From Prorocentrum cordatum (lineage: Eukaryota; Sar; Dinophyceae; Prorocentrales; Prorocentraceae): 64,000 nt of DNA. Position numbers and translations under genes: made by a program. Location of the stretch: contig CAUYUJ010017832.1 of NCBI GenBank assembly GCA_963575745.1, positions 32,501-96,500 on the forward strand, given 5' to 3'. This document shows positions 53,955 through 64,000 of this stretch, in pieces (within the stretch, counting starts at the first letter, position 1; every line of letters starts with the position of its first letter). The notes beneath the pieces are model-generated. The model was given only the letters and a program-made list of their open reading frames with translations, was not told the DNA's origin and searched no databases.

Positions 53955-56126
53955 AAACTATACTATCCCAGGGGGAAGCGTTAAGTCCGGGGGGGGGTAG
54001 AGCCTATTTTTTTAGAGGAGAATCCATTCTGCTGAACCTGAGGTCGTCATCTCCACTGCTCGCGCAAACATCCCACCCACCCACCCGCAACTTGGTTTGC
54101 AAAACCTCTTAAGACCGACTACGACGACACCGACGACAACGACTAGGACGACACCGACGACGACTTCGACGACGACAACGACGCCGACGACGACGAAGAC
54201 GACGACGACGCCAACGAAGGCGACGACGAGGGAGGAGGAAGGACGGCGACGGCGACAACGACGACAACGACGAGGGAGGAGGGAGGAGGGAGGACGGCGA
54301 GGACGCGAACGACGACGAAGGAGGAAAGACGGCGACGCCGACGACGACAACGACGAGGGAGGAGGGAAGACGACGACGACGACGACGACGACGACGGCGA
54401 CGAAATAGGAGGGACGACGACGAGACGCCGACGACGGACGACGACGACGACGTGGGAGGCGGAGGAAGGACGACCACGGCGACAACGACGACGGAAAAGA
54501 CCGCGACGCCAAAGAGGACGACGACGAACACGAGAAAAGACAGAGGACGACGTAGGCGACGACGACGACGACAACGACGCGGGAGGAGGGAGGACGGCGA
54601 CGACGACGACGACGCAAGAGCGCGCGCGCACGCTTTTGTTGAAAATCCGTGTTGCGAAACCTTGGGTTTTTGTAGGTTTTTTGGACGCACGATTTTGAAA
54701 TCCTTCCGAAACCGATGGGTTTTGAAGGTTGTCGGCATACGCCCGCGACGACGCGCGCGTCTGCACTTCGTTCCGTTTTTTTGCAGAGGATTCTCGCGAC
54801 GGCACACGCGCAAGGGCGTTCGACAGATTTCGACATGAGCGCGCGCGAAGCCCGTTTGGTAGCATTTTGTGAAAATCTTGAAAAACCCCTGGTTTTCTCA
54901 AGATTTCGCAAGAGCTCGCGCGGAAGCTTGTTTAGCACATCAGTGTTGCAAAACCATGTGTTTTTTGTACGTGTTTTGGAAACTCGATTGCGAAATCCTT
55001 CCGGCACCGAAGGTTTTTGAAGGATTTCGGCATGCGCGCGTGACGACGCGCGCGTGCGCCCTTCGTCCCATTGTTTGCAAGGGATTCGTGGAAAAGTGCT
55101 ATGTTAGAACAAAAAATGTCACCGCATAGTGTTTTTTTTTCACGGGAACCTCAGGGGGGAACCCGGCCTGCCTGGGATGATATGATTTCATATTTGGGAT
55201 GGACGAGTGTGCAGAAAATATAAATGAAATCATACTATCCCAGGGGGAAGCGATAAGTCCGGGGTGGGGGGTGAGTCTGTTCTCTTTTTAGAAAAGAGAA
55301 TTAATCTTGACCGTCTTGAAGCTGTCCACTCCACTGCTCACGCAAACATCCCACCCACCCACCCGCAACTAGGTTTGCAAAATATATTAAGACCGTGACG
55401 GTGGGTCCCACATGGCACTTGGCAACAACAGCGACGACGCGACGACAGCGACAACGACGACGCCGACGTCGCCGACAACGACTACGACGGCACCGACGAC
55501 GTCTCCAACGACTTCGACGACGCCGACAACGACGACGACGACGACGACGACGACACCGACGACGACGACGACGACACCGACGCCGACAACGGCGACGACG
55601 ACGACGACGACGATGACGACGATGACGACGACGACGACGACGATAACGACGACACCGACGACGACGACGACGTCAACGACGCCGACGACGACGACGACGA
55701 CGACGACGGCGGCGACGACGACGACGCCGACGTCGACGACGACGAAGACGACAATGACGCCGACGACGACGACGACGAAGACGACGACGACGTTGCCAAC
55801 GAAGACAACGAGGAAGGAGGGAGGACGACGACGGCGACAACGACGACAACGACGAGGGAGGAGGGAGGACGGCGACGACGCGAACGACGAAAAAGAAGGA
55901 AGGACGGCGACGCCGACGACGGCAACGACGAGGGAGGAGGGAAGACGACGACGACGACGACGACGACGGCGACGAAATAGGAAGGACGACGACGAGACGC
56001 CGACGACGGACGACGACGACGAGGAGGCAGGAGGAGGAAGGACGACCACGGCGACAACGACGACGGAAACGACCACGACGCCAAAGAGGACGACGACGAA
56101 CACGAGAAAAGACAGAGGACGACGTA

Positions 56127-56162
<36 letters not shown>

Positions 56163-57138
56163 AACGACGCGGGAGGAGGGAGGACGGCGACGACGACGAC
56201 GACGACGCAAGAGCGCGCGCGCACGCTTTTGTTGAAAATCCATGTTGCGAAACCTTTTGTTTTTGTAGGTTTTTCGGACACACGATTTTGAAATCCTTCC
56301 GAAACCGAAGGGTTCTGAAGGTTTTCGGCATACGCGCGCGACGACGCGCGCGTCTGCACTTCGTCCTTTTTTTTGCAGGGGATTCTCGCGACGGCAAACG
56401 CGCAAGGGCATTCGACAGATTTCGACATGAGCGCGCGCGAAGCCCGTTTGGTAGATTTTGTGAGAATCTTGAAAAACCTAATTGGTTTTCTTAAGATTTC
56501 GCAAGAGCTTTCGCGGAAGCTGTTTTAGCAACACTGTGTTGCGAAACCTTATGTTTTTGTATGTGTTTTGGAAACTCGATTGCGAAATCTTTCCGGCACC
56601 AAAGGTTTTTGAAGGATTTCGGCATGCGCGCGCGACGACGCGCGCGTGTGCACTTCGTCCCGTTTTTTTTTGCAAGGGATTCGTGAAAAGTGCTATGTTG
56701 GAACAAAAAATGTCACCGCATAGTGTTTTTTACAAGGGAACCTCAGGGGGGGAACCCGGCCTGGCTGGGATGATATGATTTCATTGTTGGGATGGACGAG
56801 TGTGCAGTATATATATATATATGAAAATATACTATCCCAGGGGGAACCGATAAGTCCGGGGGGGGTTAGAGTCTATTCTCTTTTTAGATAGGAGAATTCA
56901 TTCTGACTGTCTCGTGCAAGCATCACTCTGGTGTCTGAAGATGTCCTTTTCCACTGCTCGTGCACACATCCCACCCTCCCACCCGCAAGTTGGCCGCAAG
57001 ACTTCTTAAGACCGTGACGGCAGGTACCAAATGGTACTTGGCAACGACACCGACGCCGACGACGACAGCGAAAAGGACGACGACGACGCCGACGACGATT
57101 ACGACGACACCGACGACGACTCCGACGCCTTCGACGAC

Positions 57139-57176
<38 letters not shown>

Positions 57177-57544
57177 ACACGACGACGACGACGAACACGA
57201 CGACGACGACACCGACGACGACGACGACGACGCCGAGGCCGACGCCGACGCCGACGACGACGACGACGACGACGACGGCGCCGATGACGACGACGACGAC
57301 GAGAAGGATTTCGGCATCCGCGCGCGGCGGCCGCGCGCATGTGCCCCACATGGTTTTTTTATGAGGGATTGTGGCCCTGACAAGCGGGCGGCCGATGTTA
57401 AAGGAGCTCGACGCGCGCGCGCAAAAGTTGCTCGCATGACCGAACTATGTAAAAGCCATTGGTTTTATAAGGTTCGGAAAGCGCCCGCGGGTAGACTTTT
57501 TGATTTTTTTCACGATTTTTTTCCTGGGAAGGATCGTACGATTC

Positions 57545-58205
57545 GTTTCATTTCGGCGCACCCCTCACACGGTTCGTGGCCCTATAGGGCCCCAGCGGCA
57601 GGGTTTGCATGCAGTTCCAACTTCACTTCGGCGCACCCCTCACACGGTCCGTGGCCCCATAGGGAGCTCCACCGAAGACCCCAGTGACAGGGCTCGCATG
57701 CAGTTCCATTTTCATGTCGGCGCACCTCTCACACGGTTCGTGGCCCCATAGGGAGCTCCACCGAAGGCCAAAGCAGCAGGGTTCGCATGCAGTTCCGCCC
57801 TCGTTCCGGCGCACCCCGCACGCTGTTCGTAGCCCCATAGGGAACTCCACCGAAGGCCCCAGCGGCAGGATTCGCATGCAGTTCCGCCCCCATGTCGGTG
57901 CTCCTCTCAGACGGCTCGTGGCCCCACAGGGAGTTTCACCGAATGGCCCCACTGGCAGGGTTCGCATGCAGTTCCACCCTCATTTCGGCGCACCCCTCAC
58001 ACGGTTCGTGGCCCCATATGAAGCTCCACCAGAAGCCTCAGTGGCAGGGTTCGCATGCAGTTCCACCATCTCGGCGCGCCCCTCACACGGTTCGTGGCCC
58101 CATAGGGAGTTCCACCGAAGGCCAAAGCGGCAGGGTTCGCATGCAGTTCCACCCTCATGTCGGCGCACCCCTCACACGGTTCGTGGCCCCATAGGGAGCT
58201 CCACC
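57545..58205 (+). repeat. 89-bp tandem array, eight copies
   Basis: The word CGGCGCACCCCTCACACGG or a close variant starts at 57554, 57629, 57718, 57807, 57896, 57986, 58072 and 58161, so the period is 86-90 bp apart from a shorter first spacing of 75. Each unit also has TCGTGGCCCCATAGGGAGCT, CCACCGAAGGCC and GGGTTCGCATGCAGTTCC. Since 89 is not a multiple of three, the array has no consistent reading frame and is unlikely to be coding. Confidence 0.9.
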
Positions 58206-58690
58206 GCAGACGATACTCACATTTGCGGCTCCCACAATTGCATACGGTCGGGTCTTTCGCCAGGCTAAGTTATGAGGGGCTTGGTCAATAGAAGGTCTCT
58301 GATGCAGTGCAATTGTTTATTAGGGGGGTGGTCAGCAAAACCCCCCGCTTTGTCCAGCTCAGCACTGTAATTGTTTAGTGTGGCTAGTCTGGTCGGTTCT
58401 CGGTGGTGGTCTGGGCGGTGTTCGTCCGGGCTGCCAGCGAAGCACGACGGACCCGCTTGAGCACCAGACTCGAACCGAGGTTAAGGTTTGCCGGGTGTGG
58501 GAGAGATTATTTGCCGTTGCAACTTTGTCATTTGGCTAGCCTCCCGCGCCTGCTACACGACACACCTGCTATTCGACACCGTTCTACACCTCTGTGAGAA
58601 TAGCCCTTGTATTCCCACTGCTTTACATTCTCAATGATTTACGCAGAAGCAGCCTGACTGCATTTGAGGGTGCGCAAAGCCAGGGGGAAG
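58206..58690. other. Unassigned unique sequence
   Basis: Contains a small hairpin-like GGGGGGT-(GGTCAGCAAA)-ACCCCCC at about 58324-58347 and otherwise unique sequence. No gene is seen. Confidence 0.4.
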
Positions 58691-58691
58691 G

Positions 58692-58800
58692 ATGACGATG
58701 ACGATGAGGATGATGATGATGCTGATGATGATGAGGAGGAGGAGGAGGACGAGGAGGAAGAGGAGGAGGAGGACGAGGGAGGGGGACGGGAGGAAGGGAG
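58692..58800 (+). repeat. GAT and GGA triplet tracts
   Basis: GATGATGATGATGCTGATGATGATG followed by GGAGGAGGAGGACGAGG, about 105 bp. Confidence 0.9.
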
Positions 58801-58923
58801 AGAAAGAATGCGGGTTGAGGCGTGAGTTAGCGAGACCCATCGCGAAGCAATGTTGAAGACCTTACGATGCCTGCGAGCGAGCCCAGCCTTGCTGAAAGTT
58901 GTCCGCCATCGGTCCGAAACGAT

Positions 58924-58925
<2 letters not shown>

Positions 58926-58966
<41 letters not shown>

Positions 58967-59003
58967 ATATGTATATATATATGTATATATATATGTGTGT
59001 GTG
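58926..59003 (+). repeat. (TA)n/(TG)n microsatellite
   Basis: About 17 TA repeats, then TATATGTGTATATG-type alternations ending in (GT)n. Confidence 0.95.
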
Positions 59004-59059
59004 TTCGTTCCGATTCGCATGTGGCACTTGGATGTATTATTGGCACGGCATCTTGGAGG

Positions 59060-59180
59060 AGGAGGACGACGACGACGACGAGGAAGAGGAGGGATCTTCC
59101 TTCTCATCTTGTTGATGTTCATCATTGCCACCATCGTCAAAACAACGGTTGAGGCAATCATCACAATATGCGTAAGTAGC
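59060..59180 (+). CDS. Possible exon end encoding a hydrophobic helix
   Basis: After a GGA/GAC tract the frame reads FLLILLMFIIATIVKTTVEA then IITIC, followed by GCGTAAGTAG, a good 5' splice-site context at 59172. A single membrane segment is plausible, but no family is recognised, and such strings can arise from T-rich sequence. Confidence 0.25.
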
Positions 59181-59834
59181 GGGGAGGAAAGAGGAGAAAC
59201 AAGAGGGGAAGGAGACAGAGGAGAACGAGGAGTAGGGGGGAGGAATTGCAGGAGTTCAGCAGGAGCGGCAGCAGCAGAGGCAGGAACACGGCCGCCGAAC
59301 CGCGAGGACAGCGCCACGCTGGAGGAGAACGGCATTTCCCGCGACGGGCCACCGCAGGATGCACCAGCAGTGCCGCCTGATGGGGGTCGGTTCGAGGGGT
59401 CGTCACGATGAAAAGCATCGAGGAGACCAGCACATGGATTAGAGCGCGTGGCGCGTAGATTAACGACGGGTCCCAGTTGTGCACGAAATCGGCTCGCTCC
59501 GTCGCCAGACGAGGCGGCACTGGTGCCAATTGTGAGGGAGCGGTTTCTCCGATCCGTGGATGTAGCGCCCGCGCGCCAGATCTACGGATCGCTAGTCTGC
59601 GTTGGTTGGCCCAAGTATTGCTTATCCGCCGCCGTTCTGACTACCATCAGGTCTGAGGTCCGTCAGTACCTCATGCTGATCGGGCCTGTGAGTGCATCTG
59701 CCCCTCCCTGGCAAAGCCGCGATCCGAGCTAGAGCAGTGGGGCAATTAGCACTGAGCAGTCAAGTCGGCTTCGTAGCCGATGCTCTAACCATGCACTCAT
59801 CGAGATTTGCAAGTTGGACGTTTCGGGATTATAA

Positions 59835-59930
59835 TTTTTGGACAAGAGGAGGAGGCGGAGGAGGAGGAGGAAATGGAGGAGGTGGCGGATGAGCAGGAGG
59901 ATGAGCAGGAGAAAGGAAGGTTTTGACCCT
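59835..59930 (+). repeat. GGA purine tract
   Basis: AAGAGGAGGAGGCGGAGGAGG over about 95 bp with a few T interruptions. Confidence 0.85.
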
Positions 59931-60264
59931 TGGGCGGACGCAGAGAGGGGCGGGCGGAGCACTCGTACTCGCGCAGGCCGCCCCCACCAGCGAGAGGAGA
60001 GGGAGGAGAAAGAGCGGCTCACATTTTTATGTTTTGGCATTATGCGCCTCGAGTCCCCGTGTCGGGGACAGAGCTCCTCGCCGCAGAGCCCTTCAGCGGC
60101 GGCGTGCCTCCCCCTTCGTGCTCCAGGGGCACGCCCGGCAGCTCGCCTCACACTCTGGCGGGCCCCCACATGTGGCTGGGCTTCAGCATGTCGAGCGCAG
60201 CCTCGTCAGCACCCTTCCTTGGCGCTCAGGCGATCTCTGCGGCCGCATCGGGAGCCGCGGCTGT

Positions 60265-62165
60265 CACCCGCACGTCAGCAGCCGGTGATCTACATCGCGA
60301 CGGTGGAGAGGCAGAAGATTCACCAGATGAAGCGGGAGACGGCGGAGGACGAAACGGTGGAAGATCAGGACGCAGACGTGGACCGGACGATGCAGGGCCA
60401 GCCGCCCGATGCAGGGGAGCAGAACGGACGTTGGCCCACCGACTTGATTTATTGTTTGGTGCTGAAGAGCCGTGCTCGACAGACGCTGGGTGAGCAAGCT
60501 CAGAATCTGACCACCGCCTTCAACGAGCCCCTGGCGGATATGCTACCAGTTCAGCATCAGTGCTCGAGATGTCCTACCGCACATATCCAGATGAGGCCGC
60601 CGACGTCCATGCCCGCCGAGGAAGTTGTCAACATGATCAGACCGCGCAGTACTTTTGACGCCGAGGTCGCGGTGCACTCCTGGCGACAGCAGCCAGGGCC
60701 AAAGATTACGAACGTCTCTACGGTTATTCCGTTGCGTGCACAGAGACAGACCGAGGACCCCGCGACTATTCACCCTGCGTCAGATTTCGCTTGGAGGAGC
60801 TTCAGCGACCTACCAAATGGGGTTCCCGCGGCACTGGCTCTCGTCAGCGGCATGATACAGTGACCTGCCGAAGATTGGCAGGCCCCCCCCGCACCCACCC
60901 CAGGAGGAGAACAAGCTAATCAACGACAGCTGGGGGGAGTTGGTGAAAGACGGCGAGACTGCTCTCCGGGACATGGGTCAGATCGCGGTCCGCGGCGAGC
61001 ACGGGCCGAGAGAGGAGCTGCAGCGCCTTCTTGTAAACTACCGCGAGTTGTCCAAAGCCGCGCCCCCTCTCAAGGGGCACGTGGACAGCGCCCCATCAGC
61101 TGGCCCCCCCGCCCAGGAGGACATGAAAGCCGCGATGACAATCGAACAGTACGTCTCCACTCCTGCGGTGGAAGATATCCAGCAGGAAAGGGGCAGATAC
61201 TTCTCGGACCCCAAGAGAAGTACATCAGTGCCCACTGGAGGTAGAGCTACAAGCTGACAAGACAGAGGAAACAAGTCCCAGGGAAGACGATGAGCTCCTG
61301 TTGGGAGGTATGCGCCAAGGTCGACGTGGCGAGGGGCCGCCTGATCGACGCTATCTGTCAGTACGATTGTGTTGGACGTGGTGGTCCTGGAGTTCACCCT
61401 CGGGCATTCAGGCGTCTAAAGGATCAAACTTTTCCCGCGAACATATTTCGGGCCCTTCGACGGCCCTCACGCGCGGGGCGTGCGCGCCAAGGAGATGCAG
61501 CAAGACAAAGTGTTCAGCAAGCTGGATGCCGACGTCCAGACCGCCTACCACGGCGCCAACTTGGCAGCTCTTGCTTCTATCTGGAGCAAGGAAGGTCTGT
61601 GCAAGCTGAAGCAGGGACCCTCGAGCACGGACAACATCTTCGGTGTCTAGTGCGAAGGGGCACTTCGCCGTACCTCTTTGCGCACGCGACATGGTGCACA
61701 CGTCGTCTGATGCGGCCCCAGATATGAATACATAGTCATGCATTTTCGAGACGCACGTGAGTCGCAAACGCCGCGCAGGCTATCCCAAGGCACATGCTCA
61801 CAAGCAGTGGTGCCAAGCCGAAGGCAGTACCTACGCCGCCAAGCTCTGGATCCATACTACGACGATGAGGGAGATCTGGGACAATTTCCCGACGAAGCAG
61901 CGAGTCTTTGGATGGCACAGGCTATGGAATCGCACGGTCAGGATGTACCTTACACAGACTAGTCCCATTGCGTGTCCGAGCGTCCACGCGCACTCGGACG
62001 AGAAAATCGAGGATTCCGACCTGACGATTCTCGAGGTAAAGATGACACATAGGAGCGAGAGATGCGTTCTTCAATGGACCATGGAGCTCAGCGCAGCATG
62101 GAGCGAACTGGGTAACAGTTCGGCCTCAGCGGCCCCGAACCGCAGAGCTTCATGGACGAGATAGG
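60265..62165 (+). pseudogene. Weakly coding region in several frames, unknown function
   Basis: Protein-like segments follow one another on the + strand in different frames: IYIATVERQKIHQMKRETAE, then TDLIYCLVLKSRARQTLGEQ, AQNLTTAFNEPLADML and a TGA at 60861; NKLINDSWGELVKDGETALR and MTIEQYVSTPAVEDIQ to 61257; WEVCAKVDVARGRLIDAICQ (61300); KEMQQDKVFSKLDADVQTAY (61487-61546), then ALASIWSKEGLCKLK; and LWIHTTTMREIWDNFPTKQR, VFGWHRLWNRTVRMYLTQT (61850-61960) to a stop at 62165. Low Arg/Gly content and helical character set this apart from its surroundings. It could be a decayed gene or retroelement, or exons with unmarked introns. I do not recognise the family. Confidence 0.4.
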
Positions 62166-62182
62166 AAAAACTGCGGACGAAT

Positions 62183-62237
62183 CAGGATCTGGCAACCTAG
62201 TCATGGAACCAGGATCTGACAATCCTGTCATGGAACG
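62183..62237 (+). repeat. 27-bp tandem duplication
   Basis: AGGATCTGGCAACCTAGTCA-TGGAACC is followed directly by AGGATCTGACAATCCTGTCA-TGGAACG. Confidence 0.8.
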
Positions 62238-62690
62238 TTCCTAGGGACGTTTTCGAGGCGTAGAGCCGCACCAGCTGCACGTCACAGACGCCTTGGGACT
62301 ACGTGAGAAGGCTACCAGATCTGAATGGCTACGGAGTTCGAGGGTAATATGCGGAAGTTCTCGGACTGAGGCTAGGCGACGTGTCGGCTGCAAGAAAGGC
62401 AGGAGCTGCGGTTGTCATGCCCATGTCAGCCTCTCCTCCTCCTTCGCCTCCGCCTCACCACCCTTATGTCCCGCCGCTGTGGCTCACAAGGGCCCTTGAT
62501 TCACCTGGCGCGCAGGCGACTGGCGCGCCCTGGCCTCCGTTAGAGGAAAGAGGAAGTGCTTTTTCACAGCACAGATCCCTCTACTTGTACTTCGTGTCTC
62601 CCTGTGTTCAATACAGTTACTCCCGTATTTTCCACAGAGACGGCATGGCGCGCTTGGGGCTCACTGCCCAAAGCCCGACGTGAGAATGAT
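62238..62690. other. Unassigned sequence
   Basis: No repeat or gene is recognised apart from a short CTCC-rich stretch at 62430-62460. Confidence 0.35.
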
Positions 62691-62699
62691 TGAGTAAGT

Positions 62700-62885
62700 G
62701 TTAAGGAAACAGGAGGGTGAGGAGTAGCATGAGCAGGAGGAGTAGGAGGATGGAGCAGGAGGAGCAGGCGGACAAGGGGAAGCTGATGGAGGGAAAGGGC
62801 GGGGAGTAGGAGGAGCGGGAGGAGCAGGAGGACAAGAGGAAACTGATGGAGGGAAAGGGAGGGGGCGACAACGACGAGGACGAAA
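62700..62885 (+). repeat. GGA/GCA tract with a 63-bp tandem duplication
   Basis: GGAGCAGG(A/C)GGACAAG(G/A)GG followed by AAACTGATGGAGGGAAAGGG occurs twice, near 62760 and 62823. Confidence 0.8.
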
Positions 62886-62889
62886 CTGG

Positions 62890-63130
62890 ATCCTGAAATG
62901 TGACCCGTGCTGGGGCGAAATCGCCGTTCTGACCGACCGGGCAAAACGACGACCCGAAAATATGGCCATCGCTGCTGCGGGAACACCGCTCAAGAAAGGC
63001 CACGAACGGTCAGATCGAGAAAAGAAACAGATTGGACATCGCGTGCGCACGTCAGAAAGCAACACGCGGGAGAGGCAGCGGCACCACCGCACAGCACAGG
63101 GGGAGAGGAGATGAGACGAGAGTAGTACAG
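62890..63130 (+). repeat. Diverged relative of the 53-bp family
   Basis: CGACCCGAAAATATGGCCAT, then CGCTGCTGCGGGAACACCG, mirrors the CGAAAATGAGGCC and GCTGCAGCGGGAGCACG words of the arrays at 5.4-6.1 and 8.3-9.4 kb, with many changes. Confidence 0.5.
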
Positions 63131-63267
63131 TCACGACGCCGAAAAAAAAAAACGATATTGCGAAGGCCTGACGGCCGGTGCCGCCGACCCTGTTCGCAAT
63201 GCGCAGCAAGAGGCACGGGCTGTGGGATGGTTTTGGGGAACGGGGAGAAGGACGAGAAGGTGGGGGA

Positions 63268-64000
63268 GGGAGGTGTCGTATCTGACCCGGGACTTCCCCG
63301 GGACTCCCCCGGGACCCCCCCGGGACCCCCTCTCCCTCCCCCGGCGGGGAAGGGAAAGGGAAGGGGCTTCCCTTCGACTCAATTACGACGTTGCTCAAGG
63401 TCGGTACGGGGGGGGGGCGTCGTATCTGACCTGGGGGGGGGGTCGCTACCGCTCCCCGCTACCCCCCCCTCGCCTCCCGGCGGGGGAGGGATCAAAGGGA
63501 AGGGGCTTCCCTTCGACTCAATTACGAGGTTGCTCAAGGTCGGCTTGGCTGGAGCCCAGGGGAAGAGGAGTCCCAGGGGGGGGCGTCGTATCTGACCCGG
63601 GGGGGGGGTCGCTACCCCCCCCCCCACTCCCGGCGGGGGAGGGATCAAAGGGAAGGGGCTTCCTTCGACTCAGATTACGAGGTTGCTCAAGGTCGGCTTG
63701 GCTGGAGCCCAGGGGAAGAGGAGTCCCAGGGGGGGGCGTCGTATCTGACCCGGGGGGGGGGTCGCTACCCCCCCCCCTCCCGGCGGGGGAGGGATCAAAG
63801 GGAAGGGGCTTCCCTTCGACTCAATTACGAGGTTGCTCAAGGTCGGCTTGGCTGGAGCCCAGGGGAAGAGGAGTCCCTGGGGGGGGCGTCGTATCTGACC
63901 CGGGGGGGGTCGGTAACCCCTACCCCCCCCCTTACGGCGGGGGAGGGATCAAAGGGAAGGGGCTTCCCTTCGACTCATTACGAGGTTGCTCAAGGTCGGC
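63268..64000 (+). repeat. ~150-bp G/C-run-rich tandem array, runs off the window
   Basis: TCGTATCTGACC begins at 63275, 63420, 63586, 63739 and 63889. Each unit continues with a G run, CGCTACC-C run, CCGGCGGGGGAGGGATCAAA, GGGAAGGGGCTTCCCTTCGA and GAGGTTGCTCAAGGTCGG. The spacings (145, 166, 153, 150) differ mainly in homopolymer length and in a GGAGCCCAGGGGAAGAGGAG segment missing from the first units. Confidence 0.9.

Larger units (their letters stand above)
43330..57350 (+). repeat. 14 kb array of ~10 GAC-expanded element-E units, partly in dimers
   Basis: The anchor CCACTGCT(C/T)CG lies at 43490, 45067, 46577, 47863, 49348, 50640, 52124, 54053, 55331 and 56951, giving spacings of 1577, 1510, 1286, 1485, 1292, 1484, 1929, 1278 and 1620 bp. 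Each unit has CCCACCCACCCGCAACTTGG, ACCGTGACGGTGGGTACC (absent in the short type), 450-750 bp of GAC/GAG triplets, then two roughly 285-bp subrepeats (GTTGCGAAACC, CCTTCCG-ACCGA-GGTTTT, CGCGCGACGACGCGCGCG, TTGCA-AGGGATT), then CCCGGC-TGGCTGGGATGGTATG, CGATAAGTCCGGGGGGG and AGAAAGGAGAAT. Long and short types alternate, and the dimer recurs every 2.78-2.80 kb from 45.07 to 50.64 kb. The last unit lacks the subrepeats. Asp-, Arg/Thr- or Ser/Val-rich frames through it are by-products of the triplets. Confidence 0.9.

Noticed and set aside
43571-56494. Long Asp-rich, Thr/Arg-rich and Ser/Val-rich open frames through the 14 kb array
   Set aside because: They exist in several frames and on both strands at once, as expected of GAC/GAG triplets that contain no stop in most frames. 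They change frame at the subrepeats and carry no domain.
57545-58205. 89-bp array as a CRISPR or coding repeat
   Set aside because: The whole 89-bp unit is conserved, with no variable spacer, and the period is not a multiple of three.
58324-58347. GGGGGGT/ACCCCCC hairpin as a terminator
   Set aside because: There is no prokaryotic gene context and no following T-run; it is a short homopolymer inverted repeat.
58380-58500. tRNA-like T-arm word GGTTCGAGTC on the minus strand
   Set aside because: No matching 5-bp stem, A box or acceptor stem could be laid out around it.

Overview
This window looks like nuclear DNA of a dinoflagellate (or a close alveolate relative with a similarly bloated genome). 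No prokaryotic operon, Shine-Dalgarno spacing, rRNA or tRNA gene was found. Nearly all of it is tandem arrays, simple-sequence tracts, dispersed repeats and decayed retroelements. The few protein-like stretches match families I know from dinoflagellate genomes: a YVDD reverse transcriptase/RNase H polyprotein, a LINE-type retroelement, and a cysteine-paired Stc1-like zinc-finger protein. A run of exactly 100 N (8199-8298) is a scaffold gap. No dinoflagellate spliced-leader sequence was recognised. The organism call is inference from family resemblance, not from a marker gene.

Layout. 1-5.2 kb: very GC-rich sequence, then GC minisatellites, including a 1 kb array of GGACCAACC-type repeats. 5.3-10.3 kb: a 53-bp tandem family, a MITE-like element, the gap and a 0.9 kb purine-only GGA/GCA array. 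10.3-14 kb: 11-mer CTTGGGGGCCT arrays, a (CAT)n tract, a broken zinc-finger gene and a mirrored pair of GCAAT arrays. 14-18 kb: a broken RT/RNase H polyprotein on the + strand. 18.4-19.5 kb: one copy of a dispersed element, here called element E. 19.8-21.5 kb: a near-perfect 1.7 kb palindrome. 22.9-28.1 kb: CA, GGA, GAC and AAT tracts around a few exon-like islands. 28.7 kb: second MITE copy. 30.7-33.7 kb: a minus-strand LINE remnant with its catalytic core deleted, next to a plus-strand retroelement tail. 33.9-34.8 kb: second copy of element E. 36.75-39.65 kb: a tandem repeat of about 0.75 kb, one copy of which carries a 469-bp insertion with an 11-bp target duplication. 40.6 kb: an AGCTAA satellite. 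42.4-57.3 kb: a third copy of element E leading into a 14 kb array of about ten units, each with an internally expanded GAC tract. 57.5-58.2 kb: an 89-bp array. 58.7-62.7 kb: simple repeats and a weakly coding region. 63.2-64.0 kb: a G/C-run-rich array of about 150 bp that leaves the window.

How the parts relate. There is no pathway here. The window is a layered record of repeat birth: retroelements that decayed, non-autonomous elements inserted into older arrays, and triplet tracts that expanded inside a dispersed element and were then amplified as higher-order units. Most long open frames in the GGA, GAC and CTTGGGG arrays are by-products of triplet or multiple-of-three periodicity and are not listed as genes.
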